Positions 15,509 through 24,426 of a DNA stretch of 64,000 nt are shown here, piece after piece (within the stretch, counting starts at the first letter, position 1; every line of letters starts with the position of its first letter). The notes beneath the pieces were generated by a model. That model did not search any database, was not told the DNA's origin, and saw only the letters and a list, made by a program, of their open reading frames with translations. A program made the position numbers and the translations under genes. Source of the DNA: an uncultured Rhodospirillaceae bacterium (lineage in GTDB: Bacteria > Pseudomonadota > Alphaproteobacteria > Rhodospirillales > Magnetospirillaceae); the NCBI GenBank assembly GCA_937887565.1, contig CALABS010000059.1, positions 62,001 to 126,000 of the forward strand, given 5' to 3'.

Positions 15509-16006
15509 TCAACGCCCATCCAGACCGCAATAGCGGGCGATGAAGGCGGCTATGTCTTCGGTGGCGCAACGGCCGAATACCGGACGGTCGGCCACCGGCG
15601 GCGGCCCGTCGCAGGCGACGGCGACGACGCGCGGGTCGGCCGCCGCCAAGGGCGGCTCTCCCAGGGCCGGGTCCCAGACCTCGAGCTTGGGGTGGGGCGA
15701 GAACTTGAAGCCCTCGACCAGCACCAGGTCCACCGCCCCCAGCCGCGCCGCCAGTGCCGTCAGGTCCGCGGCCGCGTCGTCGCGATGCTCGTGCAGGATC
15801 GTGTAGCGGTCGGGGCCGGCGACCACCGTCTCCACCGCCCCCGCCGCCGCCATCGCCCGGAGGCCGGCGTCGCCCAGGGCGAGGTCGTGGTGGCTGTGCT
15901 TGATGGTGGCGACCACGATCCCCCGCCGCGCCAAGGCCGGGATGAGGCGGAGCAGCAGGGTGGTCTTGCCGCTGCCGCTCCAACCGCTGATGCCGAACAG
16001 GATCAT
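15509..16006 (-). CDS. mobB: Molybdopterin-guanine dinucleotide biosynthesis adaptor MobB
   Basis: A 165-residue P-loop GTP-binding protein that assists MobA in attaching GMP to molybdopterin. The Walker A motif is GWSGSGKTTLL at residues 7-17, followed by VATIKHSHHD, which is typical of MobB, and VLVEGFKFSPHPKLEV. No mobA or molybdoenzyme gene is adjacent. Such enzymes, for example nitrate reductase, would fit a denitrifier, but that link is inference. Confidence 0.92.
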   Translation of the reverse strand: MILFGISGWSGSGKTTLLLRLIPALARRGIVVATIKHSHHDLALGDAGLRAMAAAGAVETVVAGPDRYTILHEHRDDAAADLTALAARLGAVDLVLVEGFKFSPHPKLEVWDPALGEPPLAAADPRVVAVACDGPPPVADRPVFGRCATEDIAAFIARYCGLDGR

Positions 16007-16101
16007 GCCCCGGTTCTAGAGCCGCGGCGCGTCGGCCGCAACCCCGCCCTGCTCCGTGATCACTTGACCACCCGGGCGGGCGGGGTGCACAGCTTGGGAC
16101 C

Positions 16102-17316
16102 ATGAACGCCCAGCCCCCCGTCCTCCCCGTCCTTGCCGTCACCACCGCCGCCCAGGCCCTGGTGGCGCTGGCCATGCTCACCCTTCCCGCCATCGCCCCC
16201 GAGATGGCGCGCGACCTCGGCGTCCCCGCCCGACTGGTGGGCTGGTGGATCAGCATGGCCTACGGGTTCGCCATGCTGACCTCGCTGATGGGCGCCACCA
16301 CCGTCCGCCGCCTGGGGGCGGCACGCTCGACCCAGATCGCGCTGCTGCTCATGGCAGCGGGCACGCTGGCCAACGCGGTCGCCTGGCTGCCGGCGGTGAC
16401 GGCCGGCGCGGTGCTGGTGGGGCTGGGCTACGGCATGACCAACCCCGCCGCCTCGCATCTGCTGGCGCGCTCGACCTCGCCGGCCAACCGCAACCTGGTG
16501 TTCTCCGTCAAGCAGACCGGCGTGCCGCTGGGCGGCACCATCGCCGGATTGATGGCCCCGCCGCTGACCATCGCCTTCGGCTGGCAGGCGGCGCCGGCGG
16601 CGGTGGCCCTGTTCGCCGTCGCGCTGGTGGCGGCGATCGTGCCCGGCCGGGCCGGCTGGGATGCCGATCGCGACCCGTCGGCGCCGCTCCGCGCGCAACC
16701 CCTCGAGGGGTTGCGGCAGATCTGGCGGTCGCCGGCGCTGCGCGGGCTGTCGCTGTCGGGCTTCGCCTACGCCGCCGTGCAGCTCAGCCTGTCCACCTTC
16801 CTGGTGACGATGCTGGTGGCCGACCTGGGCTGGAGCCTGGTCGAGGCCGGCGTCCTGCTGTCGGCGGTGCAGGTGGTGGGCGTCGTCGGCCGCATCCTGT
16901 CGGGGGTGGCCGCCGACAAGGCCTTCGGCGGACGCCTCACGCTGGCCGGCCTGGGCGTCACCACCGCCGCCTTCGCGGCGGCGACCGGCCTGATGGAAGC
17001 CGACTGGCCGACCGTCGCCATCTACGCGGTACTGGTGCTCTATGGCGCCGCCGCGCTGGGGTGGAACGGGGTCTATCTGGCCGAGGTGGCCCACGCCGCC
17101 CCCGCCGATCAGATCCCCCGCGTGACCGGCGCCTCGCTGTTCTTCACCTATGGCGGCGTGCTGGTGGGCCCGCCGGCCTTCGCGGCGCTGCAGGGAATGA
17201 TCGGCAGCTATACGGCGACCTACGCGCTGGCGGCCGTTCCGGCCCTGGCGGGAGTGGCCTTGCTGCTCCGCCGCCGGGGAACCGTCAGATCAGGAACAGA
17301 TTGTCCAGTGCCTTGA
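16102..17316 (+). CDS. MFS transporter
   Basis: A 404-residue integral membrane protein with about twelve helices in two six-helix halves, as in major facilitator superfamily carriers. The cytoplasmic loop between helices 2 and 3 reads MGATTVRRLGAARS, in the position of the MFS motif A, and VFSVKQTGVPLGG is seen in helix 5. The family includes drug and metabolite porters; no substrate can be named. It diverges from mobB (95 bp between starts), and its last 32 nt overlap the 3' end of the converging pseudo-phosphorelay gene. Confidence 0.9.
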   Translation: MNAQPPVLPVLAVTTAAQALVALAMLTLPAIAPEMARDLGVPARLVGWWISMAYGFAMLTSLMGATTVRRLGAARSTQIALLLMAAGTLANAVAWLPAVTAGAVLVGLGYGMTNPAASHLLARSTSPANRNLVFSVKQTGVPLGGTIAGLMAPPLTIAFGWQAAPAAVALFAVALVAAIVPGRAGWDADRDPSAPLRAQPLEGLRQIWRSPALRGLSLSGFAYAAVQLSLSTFLVTMLVADLGWSLVEAGVLLSAVQVVGVVGRILSGVAADKAFGGRLTLAGLGVTTAAFAAATGLMEADWPTVAIYAVLVLYGAAALGWNGVYLAEVAHAAPADQIPRVTGASLFFTYGGVLVGPPAFAALQGMIGSYTATYALAAVPALAGVALLLRRRGTVRSGTDCPVP

Positions 17317-18076
17317 ACAGGTCGTCGCCGAAGCTGGCCCCCTTGTGCAGGACCGGCACCTTGCGCGGCAGCAGCTGAAGGCGCTCGTCGTCGTCGTCCA
17401 GCGCGGTGATGACCGCCAGCGGGATGTTGCGCGTCGCCGGCATGGACACCAGCCCGATCGCCAGATCGATGCCGTCGAGATGCGGCATGATGGCCGAGAT
17501 GATGATCATGTCGGGCTTGGCCTGGATCACCTGCGCGAACGCCTCGATGGTGTCCGGCACCATCGACACCCGGTAGCCGCACTGCTGGAGTTCGCGTTCC
17601 ACGTAGCGCGTCTGGATGCCGGGCGGCATGACCAGCATGACCTCGATGTCGCGGACCTCGATCTCGCCGACGTTGAAGCCGAGCTTGGGCGGCAGCGCGC
17701 GCACCATCCCCGGCATGTCGCAGGTCTCTGGCGCGGTGACCTCGGCGGTCGCGGTCATGGTGTCCAGGAACGCCTGGAGGTCGTCATGGGCGCGCGGCGG
17801 CAACGGATTGGGAGCGTCGGCCAGGTAGTCGTGCAGACGGTTGGCGACCATGGCCAGCGGCCGCAGCCCGAAATTGGCCGCCTGCCCGCGGGTCAGCAGG
17901 GCGAGCCGGCGCAAGCCGTCGACCACCGCAGCCTCGTCGCCACGGCCGTGGCGCACGGAATCCAGCTCCACGTCGAGCGCCTGCAGCGATTCGACCACCT
18001 CGTCCACGAACTCCCGTTTCAGCTCGTCGACGTATTCCGGATTCTTGTGGTGATGGCCGTTTCTGGACTCGGTCAT
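17285..18076 (-). CDS. Degenerate Hpt plus degenerate receiver protein
   Basis: A 263-residue soluble protein. Residues about 20-110 look like a histidine phosphotransfer domain, but the invariant His is Leu60 (LALLTRGQAANFG where active domains read xxHxLKGxAANFG). Residues about 143-263 look like a CheY-type receiver, but the phospho-acceptor Asp is Ser194 (IIISAIMPHLDG) and the usual N-terminal acidic pair is missing; Lys245 is kept. Both phospho-sites are therefore lost, suggesting a binding or scaffold role rather than phosphotransfer. I chose ATG 18076, which begins MTESRNGHHHKN, rather than the upstream 18130. It converges on the MFS gene with a 32-nt overlap. Confidence 0.8.
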   Translation of the reverse strand: MTESRNGHHHKNPEYVDELKREFVDEVVESLQALDVELDSVRHGRGDEAAVVDGLRRLALLTRGQAANFGLRPLAMVANRLHDYLADAPNPLPPRAHDDLQAFLDTMTATAEVTAPETCDMPGMVRALPPKLGFNVGEIEVRDIEVMLVMPPGIQTRYVERELQQCGYRVSMVPDTIEAFAQVIQAKPDMIIISAIMPHLDGIDLAIGLVSMPATRNIPLAVITALDDDDERLQLLPRKVPVLHKGASFGDDLFKALDNLFLI

Positions 18077-18217
18077 CGTCGCTGGCTCCCGCGTTGCCCC
18101 CAGCGCCGCCACTGTACCCCGAGCCGGCACGGCACTCTACCCCTCTTGGGCATGAAGGAACATCCCCCCAGGACCGGACGTCCATCTTAATATGACATTC
18201 CACAGGGAGAACCGACC

Positions 18218-18406
18218 ATGGCCATCCCCCATCCCGATCCGCCCGGCCGCCGGCCCACCGCGCCCGGCGACGACGCCCCGCCCGGCACTCCCGCCACCGG
18301 CGAGAACGTCTGTCGGACCTGCCGCGGCACCGGCCGCGTCGAGGGTCGCCGCTGCGAGGATTGCGGCGGCAGCGGCATCGTCACCGAAGGGATCGGCGGC
18401 GCCTGA
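18218..18406 (+). CDS. Small DnaJ-like zinc-finger protein
   Basis: A 62-residue protein with a good ribosome site (AGGGAGA, 9 bp before the ATG). The first half is Pro-rich and disordered. The second half holds two CxxCxGxG units, CRTCRGTG and CEDCGGSG, the repeat that binds zinc in DnaJ. Four cysteines are enough for one zinc ion. No J domain is present. Such minimal proteins are common in alphaproteobacteria and are usually annotated hypothetical; a chaperone or redox role is inference. Confidence 0.75.
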   Translation: MAIPHPDPPGRRPTAPGDDAPPGTPATGENVCRTCRGTGRVEGRRCEDCGGSGIVTEGIGGA

Positions 18407-18434
18407 ACCCGTGGCCCGGCGCCGCCGTGGATGG

Positions 18435-18917
18435 TCAGAGCAGGGCCACGGTGGCGACCGCGCCCGCCAGCACCGCCGCGCCGGTCATGCCGGCCCACAA
18501 TTGCGGCCGCAGGATGTCGTAGAGCGGCCGCGCCTCGTCGCGGACCCGGCCGGACACCTCGCTGGCGGTCATGCGGCCGCCGTAGTGGCAGTCGCACAGC
18601 AGCCAATGGGCCTGACGGTCGGACAGCCCGAAATAGGTCATGGCGTCGCCGAGACGGTCGCTGGCCAGGCCGTCGGCCCGGAACACAGGATCGGCGAAGG
18701 CGACGGCGAGCGGCGAATCGTCCTTGCGCAGGTCGCGGCGCACGCCGGGACTGACGTATTCCACATCCTCCAGCGCGCGCAGGGGACGTCCGGCCTGGGC
18801 GTCGAGCAGGTCGGCCCAGCGATTGAGCCTCTCACTGCGCGACATCCTGGTCGGACGGATGAACGCCGGATCAAGGCTTTTCCCGCCCCGGATCCGGTCG
18901 ATGTCTTGATGCTGCAT
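18435..18917 (-). CDS. Protein of unknown function with C-terminal membrane helix
   Basis: A 160-residue protein. The start ATG 18917 is set by a strong GGAGGACC ribosome site; the frame is open upstream to 19043 but without coding character. The body is charged and soluble, contains a CDCHYGG motif around residue 115, and ends in a single hydrophobic segment (WAGMTGAAVLAGAVATVALL), so it is likely a tail-anchored membrane protein. I do not recognise the family. It converges on the small zinc-finger gene with 28 bp between stops. Confidence 0.65.
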   Translation of the reverse strand: MQHQDIDRIRGGKSLDPAFIRPTRMSRSERLNRWADLLDAQAGRPLRALEDVEYVSPGVRRDLRKDDSPLAVAFADPVFRADGLASDRLGDAMTYFGLSDRQAHWLLCDCHYGGRMTASEVSGRVRDEARPLYDILRPQLWAGMTGAAVLAGAVATVALL

Positions 18918-19113
18918 GAGGTCCTCCGATCTCAATGTCGCCAAAGGCACTTGGCCGTTCAACGGCGCCCGCCCGCCCTTCGCTCGCGCTCCTTCCGGGC
19001 GATGTTCCCCGGTGCGGCCACGGCCCGCCTGAACGGACAACACCGCTGGCCGCCGAAAGGTTCATCCCCCGGCTCGATCCCACCGGCGCGCGCGGACGGA
19101 ATATGGAGAAAGG

Positions 19114-19584
19114 CTAAGGAACCGATGCGCCGCCCCAGCGGATGAGGCGCGCCTCCATGCGGCGGACGTGGCCGCCCCGCCAATAGGGCTTGCGGCAGAC
19201 CGGGCACCAGCGCACCGGCGGATGAGCCCCGGCCGGCAGCGGCACCGCCGCCGGCGCGTCCACCAGCGCCATGTTGCAGACCAGGCAACGGGTGAACGGC
19301 GCCAGCCGCCAGTCCACCCCAAGAGCCGCCAGTTCCGCCGCCCAGGCGTCGAGCCCCTCGCCGGCCAGCACCACCGCCACCCCGACCGCCTGCCGGCGGT
19401 CGAGAATGGCGCGGTCGCGGGTCAGCAACAGACGCTCCTCGTCCACCGCCAGCGCCACCAGGGCGCGGTCCGGGCCTCCCGCCGGCGCCTGGACGGTGTC
19501 GTAGCCCGCCGCCCGCAGCCAGCGCGCCAGCCCGGCCAGCATCTCGTCGGTGAGGAAGCGCGCTTCGCCAACAGGCTGTTGCAT
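19114..19584 (-). CDS. Mut7-C RNase-fold protein with zinc ribbon
   Basis: A 156-residue protein. The N-terminal 90 residues have the PIN-like fold of Mut7-C proteins (FLTDEMLAGLARWLRAAGYD, then LLLTRDRAIL), and the C-terminus is a four-cysteine zinc ribbon (CLVCN...WCPVCRKPYWRGGH), exactly as in that family. Predicted to be a ribonuclease; targets are unknown. Either the ATG at 19584 or the one at 19599 could be the start; I took the one that begins next to the conserved domain. It diverges from the CBS-GGDEF-EAL gene 78 bp away. The minus-strand frame stays open far upstream but only as a shadow of other genes. Confidence 0.85.
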   Translation of the reverse strand: MQQPVGEARFLTDEMLAGLARWLRAAGYDTVQAPAGGPDRALVALAVDEERLLLTRDRAILDRRQAVGVAVVLAGEGLDAWAAELAALGVDWRLAPFTRCLVCNMALVDAPAAVPLPAGAHPPVRWCPVCRKPYWRGGHVRRMEARLIRWGGASVP

Positions 19585-19662
19585 GAAGCTCGGAACCATC
19601 GGAAACTGTGAGGCATTCTCCCCGATCACCGGGATCGGGTCCATAGTGGGGATAGGAAGGCA

Positions 19663-22191
19663 GTGGCAGCCGATCAAGCGATCGAGCGTATCGTCCAAAA
19701 GGAACTCCTCAGCTGTCCCCCGACGACCACCGTCCTCGATGCGGCGCGGCGCATGGCGCAGGCCCGCTGCAGCTCCATCGTGATCGTGGACGCGGACGGC
19801 AAGGCCATCGGCATCTGGACCGAGCGCGACGCCCTGGCGGTGGATTTCAGCGACGCGGCCTCGTTCGACCGCCCCATTTCGGCGGTCATGAGCACACCGG
19901 TCAAAACCATCCCGGTGAACACCACCATCGGCGAGGCGGGACTGCGTTTCCAGATGGACGGCGTGCGCCACTTCATCGCCGTCGACCAGGCCGGGCACCC
20001 GGTGGGGATCATAAGCCAGAGCGACGTGATCCTGCGCCACGGCGTCGAGCATTTCCTGGTGCTGCGCAATGTCGGCGCCGCCATCAGCCGGCCCATGGCG
20101 ACCATCGCGGCGGGCGCGCCGATCAAGGAGGCGGTGGCCCAATTGCGGGCGTCGCGGGCGGATGCCGCCGTGGTGGTGGGCGGCCCGGACGACGAGCCGG
20201 GCATCATCACCGAACGCGACATCGTGCGCATGGTGGCGCTGGGCCATGCCCTGCCCGCCACGGTCGGCGAGATCGCCAGCCGCCCGCTGATCTCGATCTC
20301 CGACACCGACAGCCTGCTGGCCGCCCGCAACCTGCTGCAGGACCGTCACATCCGCCATGTGGGCATCACCGACTCCGACGGCCGGCTGAAGGGGCTGCTG
20401 TCCTTCGCCGACATCCTGTCGACGCTGCAATATGAATATGTCCAGCGCCTGGACGAGGCGCTGCGGGAGCGCGACGAGGCGCTGCTGCGCTCGCGCAAGG
20501 ACCTCCAACTCGCCCACAAGGTCATCGAGTCCTCGCTGGACGGGGTGATGATTTGCGATGGCGACGGCCTCATCGACTTCGTCAACCCTGCCTTCACCCA
20601 GCTCACCGGCTACCTCCCCGAGGAGGTGCTGGGGCACAACCCCCGCATCCTCCAGTCCGGCCGCCACGATCGCCGCTTCTACGAGAAGCTGTGGCGGAAG
20701 CTGGAGACCCAGGGCTTCTGGCAGGGCGAGATCTGGAACCGCCGCAAGAACGGCGACATCTATCCCGAATGGCTGACCATCAACGTCATCCGCGACGACA
20801 AGGGCGCCATCTGCCAGTACGCGGCGGTCTTCTCGGACATCACCGAGCGCAAGAAGACCGAGGAGCGGATCAAGAACCTGGCCTATTTCGACGTCCTGAC
20901 CGGGCTTCCCAACCGCCGCCTGTTCACCGACCGCCTGCAGGTGGCGATCGCCAACGCCCACCGCCACGCCGGGCGGCTGGCGATCATGTTCCTCGACCTC
21001 GACCTGTTCAAGCGCATCAACGACACCCTGGGCCACGGGGTCGGCGACAGGGTGCTGGAGGAGACCGCCAAGCGCCTGGGCACCTGCGTGCGCGAGGGCG
21101 ACACGGTGGCGCGGCTGGGCGGCGACGAGTTCGTCATCCTGCTGCCCGAATTGGACCACATCGAGGACGCCGCCAAGCTGGCCGGCCGCGTCATCGCCCA
21201 GGTCAAGCAGCCGTTCATGGTCGACCAGCACGAACTGTACGTCACCGCCTCGGTGGGAATCGCCGTCTACCCCGACGACGGCAGCTCGCACGAGGCGCTG
21301 ATCAAGAACGCCGACACCGCCATGTATCGCGCCAAGGACCTGGGGCGGAACAGCTACCAGCTCTACACCCCGGCCATGAACGCCCGCTCGTTCGAACGCC
21401 TGGCCATGGAATCCTCGCTGCGCCACGCGCTGTCGCGGAGCGAGTTCCGGCTGGCCTACCAGGTCAAGGTCGACCTCGCCACCGGCCGTATGTCCGGCGT
21501 CGAGGCGCTGGTGCGCTGGATGCACCCCGACATGGGGCTGGTCAGCCCGGCCGAGTTCATCCCGCTGGCCGAGAACATGGGGTTGATCTCGGATATCGGC
21601 GCCTGGGTCCTGCGCGAGGCCTGCCGGCAATGCCGCAGCTGGCATGACCTTGGGATGCCGCCGGTGCGGGTGGCGGTCAACGTCTCGGCGCTGCAGTTCC
21701 GCGAAAGCGACGTTCCGTCCATCGTGCGCGAAGCCCTGGCCGAGACCGGCCTCGCGCCGAACTTCCTGGAACTCGAACTGACCGAGAGCGTGCTGATGCA
21801 GCGCTTCGACGACGTCGCCAACGTGCTGCACGAGCTTCGCCGGATGGGCGTCCACATCTCCATCGACGATTTCGGCACCGGCTATTCGTCGCTGGCCTAT
21901 CTGAAGCGCATGCCCATCGACGCCCTGAAGATCGACCGTTCCTTCGTCCACGACATCGGCATCGACGGCGCCTCGAACGAGGGGGTCGAGATCGTCTCGA
22001 CAATCATCAACCTGGCCCACAATCTCAAGCTGCGGGCGGTGGCCGAGGGCGTCGAGACCGCCGACCAGGCCGCCTTCCTGCGCGCCAAGGGCTGCGACGA
22101 GGTCCAGGGCTTCCTGATCAGCCGTCCGGTATCGGCCGAGGATCTGGTCAGCCTGTTCGACCGCGACCTGCTGCCCGAGGCGGTCGAGTAG
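19663..22191 (+). CDS. CBS-PAS-GGDEF-EAL cyclic-di-GMP signalling protein
   Basis: An 842-residue cytoplasmic signalling protein starting at GTG 19663 behind an AGGAAGG ribosome site. Four CBS motifs (two Bateman modules, residues 1-260) probably sense adenine nucleotides. A PAS domain with PAC follows (about 285-400, VIESSLDGVMICDGDG), then a GGDEF diguanylate cyclase domain with intact RLGGDEF, and an EAL phosphodiesterase domain with VEALVRW and DDFGTGYSS intact. Both catalytic signatures are complete, so it could make or break c-di-GMP. No membrane segment is seen. Confidence 0.95.
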   Translation: MAADQAIERIVQKELLSCPPTTTVLDAARRMAQARCSSIVIVDADGKAIGIWTERDALAVDFSDAASFDRPISAVMSTPVKTIPVNTTIGEAGLRFQMDGVRHFIAVDQAGHPVGIISQSDVILRHGVEHFLVLRNVGAAISRPMATIAAGAPIKEAVAQLRASRADAAVVVGGPDDEPGIITERDIVRMVALGHALPATVGEIASRPLISISDTDSLLAARNLLQDRHIRHVGITDSDGRLKGLLSFADILSTLQYEYVQRLDEALRERDEALLRSRKDLQLAHKVIESSLDGVMICDGDGLIDFVNPAFTQLTGYLPEEVLGHNPRILQSGRHDRRFYEKLWRKLETQGFWQGEIWNRRKNGDIYPEWLTINVIRDDKGAICQYAAVFSDITERKKTEERIKNLAYFDVLTGLPNRRLFTDRLQVAIANAHRHAGRLAIMFLDLDLFKRINDTLGHGVGDRVLEETAKRLGTCVREGDTVARLGGDEFVILLPELDHIEDAAKLAGRVIAQVKQPFMVDQHELYVTASVGIAVYPDDGSSHEALIKNADTAMYRAKDLGRNSYQLYTPAMNARSFERLAMESSLRHALSRSEFRLAYQVKVDLATGRMSGVEALVRWMHPDMGLVSPAEFIPLAENMGLISDIGAWVLREACRQCRSWHDLGMPPVRVAVNVSALQFRESDVPSIVREALAETGLAPNFLELELTESVLMQRFDDVANVLHELRRMGVHISIDDFGTGYSSLAYLKRMPIDALKIDRSFVHDIGIDGASNEGVEIVSTIINLAHNLKLRAVAEGVETADQAAFLRAKGCDEVQGFLISRPVSAEDLVSLFDRDLLPEAVE

Positions 22192-22193
22192 CC

Positions 22194-23252
22194 TCAGCCC
22201 GGATATGGGTGCCGGCCGCCCTTCCAGTCCTCGACCTCGCCGGCGGCGCCGTCCCACCACTCCGGGCTCACCGGCACCTTGCCGGCGCCGCCCGGGATGT
22301 CGAGGACGTAGGTGGGCTGGGCGATCCCCGACAGGCGGCCCCGCAGGCTCTTGACGATGGCGCGCCCCTCTTCCAGCGACGGCCGCAGATGGGCGGTGCC
22401 GCGCGCCAGGTCCGGATGGTGCAGGTAATAGGGCCGCACCCGGTTGCGGACCAGGGCACGGAACAGCGTCTCCAACACCTGGGGGTCGTCGTTGACGCCC
22501 CGGAGCAACACCGACTGCGACAGCAGCGGCAGGCCGGCATCGGCCAGATGGGCCAGGGCGCGGCGGGCCAAGGGCGACAGCTCGCGCGGATGGTTGACGT
22601 GCACCGCCACCCACACCGCCAGGTCGGCCCCGGGCGGCGGCGTCAGCGAGGCGGCCAGGATCTCGGTGACGCGGGCCGGATCGGCCACCGGCACCCGGGT
22701 ATGGAACCGCACCAGCTCCACATGGGGGATGCGGGCGATACGCTCGACCAATGCCGCCAGCCGCGCCGGCGGCAGCATGAAGGGATCGCCGCCGGTGACG
22801 ATGACCTCGCGCACCGCCGGCGCGCCGGCCACGTAGGCCAGCGCCGCGTCGAGGCGAGGGCCGTCCAGCGTGCCGCCGGCATCGCCCACCGCTTCGCGCC
22901 GGAAGCAGAAGCGGCAGTAGACCGGGCACACCATGATCGGCTTCAGCAGCACCCGATCCGGGTAGCGGTGGACGATCCCCGGCACCGGGCTGTAGGCTTC
23001 GTCGCCGATGGGGTCTCCCCGCTCCGCCTCGGAGTCCACCAGTTCCGCCGCCGACGGCACGTATTGGCGGGCGATGGGGTCGAAAGGGTCGGCGGGGTCG
23101 ATGAGGTCGGCCACCGCCGGCGTCACCGCCACCGCGTAGCGTTCCCCCACCCGGTCGAGGTCCCGGCACGCGGCCGGCGCCGCCAGCCCGGCATCAATCA
23201 GGTCGGAGGCGGAGCGCAAGGTGCGGCGGCGGGCGGGCAGCGGGTCGGTCAT
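22194..23252 (-). CDS. epmB: EF-P (R)-beta-lysine pathway lysine 2,3-aminomutase
   Basis: A 352-residue radical SAM enzyme that converts L-lysine to beta-lysine for modification of elongation factor P. The iron-sulphur motif CxxxCxxC is seen in VCPVYCRFCFRRE, followed by VIVTGGDPFML and the PLP-binding region typical of KamA-like enzymes. It lies head-to-head with epmA, whose enzyme attaches the product to EF-P, so the pathway pair is complete apart from EF-P itself, which is not in the window. Only 20 bp separate the two start codons, so the promoters must overlap the opposite coding regions. Confidence 0.92.
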   Translation of the reverse strand: MTDPLPARRRTLRSASDLIDAGLAAPAACRDLDRVGERYAVAVTPAVADLIDPADPFDPIARQYVPSAAELVDSEAERGDPIGDEAYSPVPGIVHRYPDRVLLKPIMVCPVYCRFCFRREAVGDAGGTLDGPRLDAALAYVAGAPAVREVIVTGGDPFMLPPARLAALVERIARIPHVELVRFHTRVPVADPARVTEILAASLTPPPGADLAVWVAVHVNHPRELSPLARRALAHLADAGLPLLSQSVLLRGVNDDPQVLETLFRALVRNRVRPYYLHHPDLARGTAHLRPSLEEGRAIVKSLRGRLSGIAQPTYVLDIPGGAGKVPVSPEWWDGAAGEVEDWKGGRHPYPG

Positions 23253-23272
23253 GGCATCTGGATAGAGGAATT

Positions 23273-24346
23273 ATGACGGCAGGCAAAGAGTGGTGGCGCC
23301 CCGAAACATTCGCAAGCCGTAAGGGGGTGCTGGAAAAGCGCATGGCCATGGTCGCGGCGACGCGGGCGTTCTTCGCCGGCGCGGGCTTCACCGAGGTGGA
23401 AACGCCCTGCCTACAGGTCTCGCCCGGGCTGGAGCCGCATCTGCGCGCCTTCCGCACCGCCTTCACCGATCCCTGGGGCGGGGCGGCCGCCCCCCTCTAC
23501 CTCCACACCAGCCCCGAATTCGCCATGAAGAAGCTGCTGGTGGCGGGCATGGAGCGGATCTGGCAGATGGCCCGGGTGTTCCGCGACGCCGAGCGCTCGG
23601 CCACCCACCATCCGGAATTCACCATGCTGGAATGGTACCGTGCCGGCGGCACCATCGAGGCGGTGATGGACGACACCGAGGCGCTGGTGCGCGACTGCGT
23701 CCGCGCCGCCGGGGCCACCCGCCTGGTTCATGGCGGGCTCGCGGCCGACCCCTTCCGCCCGTGGCGGCGGCTGTCGGTGGCCGAGGCATTCCGCGACCAT
23801 TGCGGCATGGACGTCCTGGCCACCGCCCCCGACCCGTGGGCTCCCGACCGCGCCCTCATCGCCGCCGAGGCACGGCGGCTGGGGATCTCCGTCTCCGACG
23901 GCGACCGATGGGACGACATCTTCTTCAAGATCATGCTCGACCGCATCGAGCCTCACCTGGGGATCGGCGTGCCCACCATCCTGCATTCCTACCCGGTCTC
24001 CATGGCGGCCCTGGCGCGGCCCTCGCCGGTCGACCCGCGCGTCGCCGAGCGCTTCGAGGCCTATGCCTGCGGCGTGGAACTGACCAACGCCTTCGGCGAG
24101 CTGACCGACGCGGCCGAGCAACGCCGCCGGTTCGAGGCGGATATGGACCTGAAGCAGCGGCTATACGGGGAACGCTATCCCATCGACGAGGATTTCCTGG
24201 CGGCGCTGGCCTGCGGCATGCCGGAAAGCGCCGGCATCGCGCTGGGCTTCGACCGTCTCGTCATGCTCGCCACCGGCGCCGCCGACATCGAGGACGTGCT
24301 GTGGTCCCCTGTGTCCATCAACCATCAATCTACGCCGAAAGGGTAA
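23273..24346 (+). CDS. epmA: EF-P lysine aminoacylase (GenX/PoxA/EpmA)
   Basis: A 357-residue paralogue of class II lysyl-tRNA synthetase lacking the anticodon-binding domain; it ligates beta-lysine to a conserved lysine of elongation factor P. Class II motifs are present: motif 2 with FRDAERSATHHPEFTMLEWY and motif 3 with GIALGFDRLVML. The start MTAGKEWWRPETFASRKGVL matches GenX proteins (WWRP at the N-terminus), and GAGGAA lies just upstream. It is head-to-head with epmB. Confidence 0.94.
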   Translation: MTAGKEWWRPETFASRKGVLEKRMAMVAATRAFFAGAGFTEVETPCLQVSPGLEPHLRAFRTAFTDPWGGAAAPLYLHTSPEFAMKKLLVAGMERIWQMARVFRDAERSATHHPEFTMLEWYRAGGTIEAVMDDTEALVRDCVRAAGATRLVHGGLAADPFRPWRRLSVAEAFRDHCGMDVLATAPDPWAPDRALIAAEARRLGISVSDGDRWDDIFFKIMLDRIEPHLGIGVPTILHSYPVSMAALARPSPVDPRVAERFEAYACGVELTNAFGELTDAAEQRRRFEADMDLKQRLYGERYPIDEDFLAALACGMPESAGIALGFDRLVMLATGAADIEDVLWSPVSINHQSTPKG

Positions 24347-24426
24347 GATTCTCATACTTTCGATCAAGGCTTTATGGTACTCTTCGAGCCTGCAACGTTT
24401 CAGCCAACTGGAGGGGGGCCGACAGG

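Noticed and set aside
19599..23169. Open minus-strand frame running from the Mut7-C gene across the CBS-GGDEF-EAL gene into epmB (over 1300 codons in all)
   Set aside because: Upstream of the Mut7-C start the translation is low-complexity Ala/Gly/Val/Asp sequence with no domain, opposite clear genes; it is a high-GC shadow frame.
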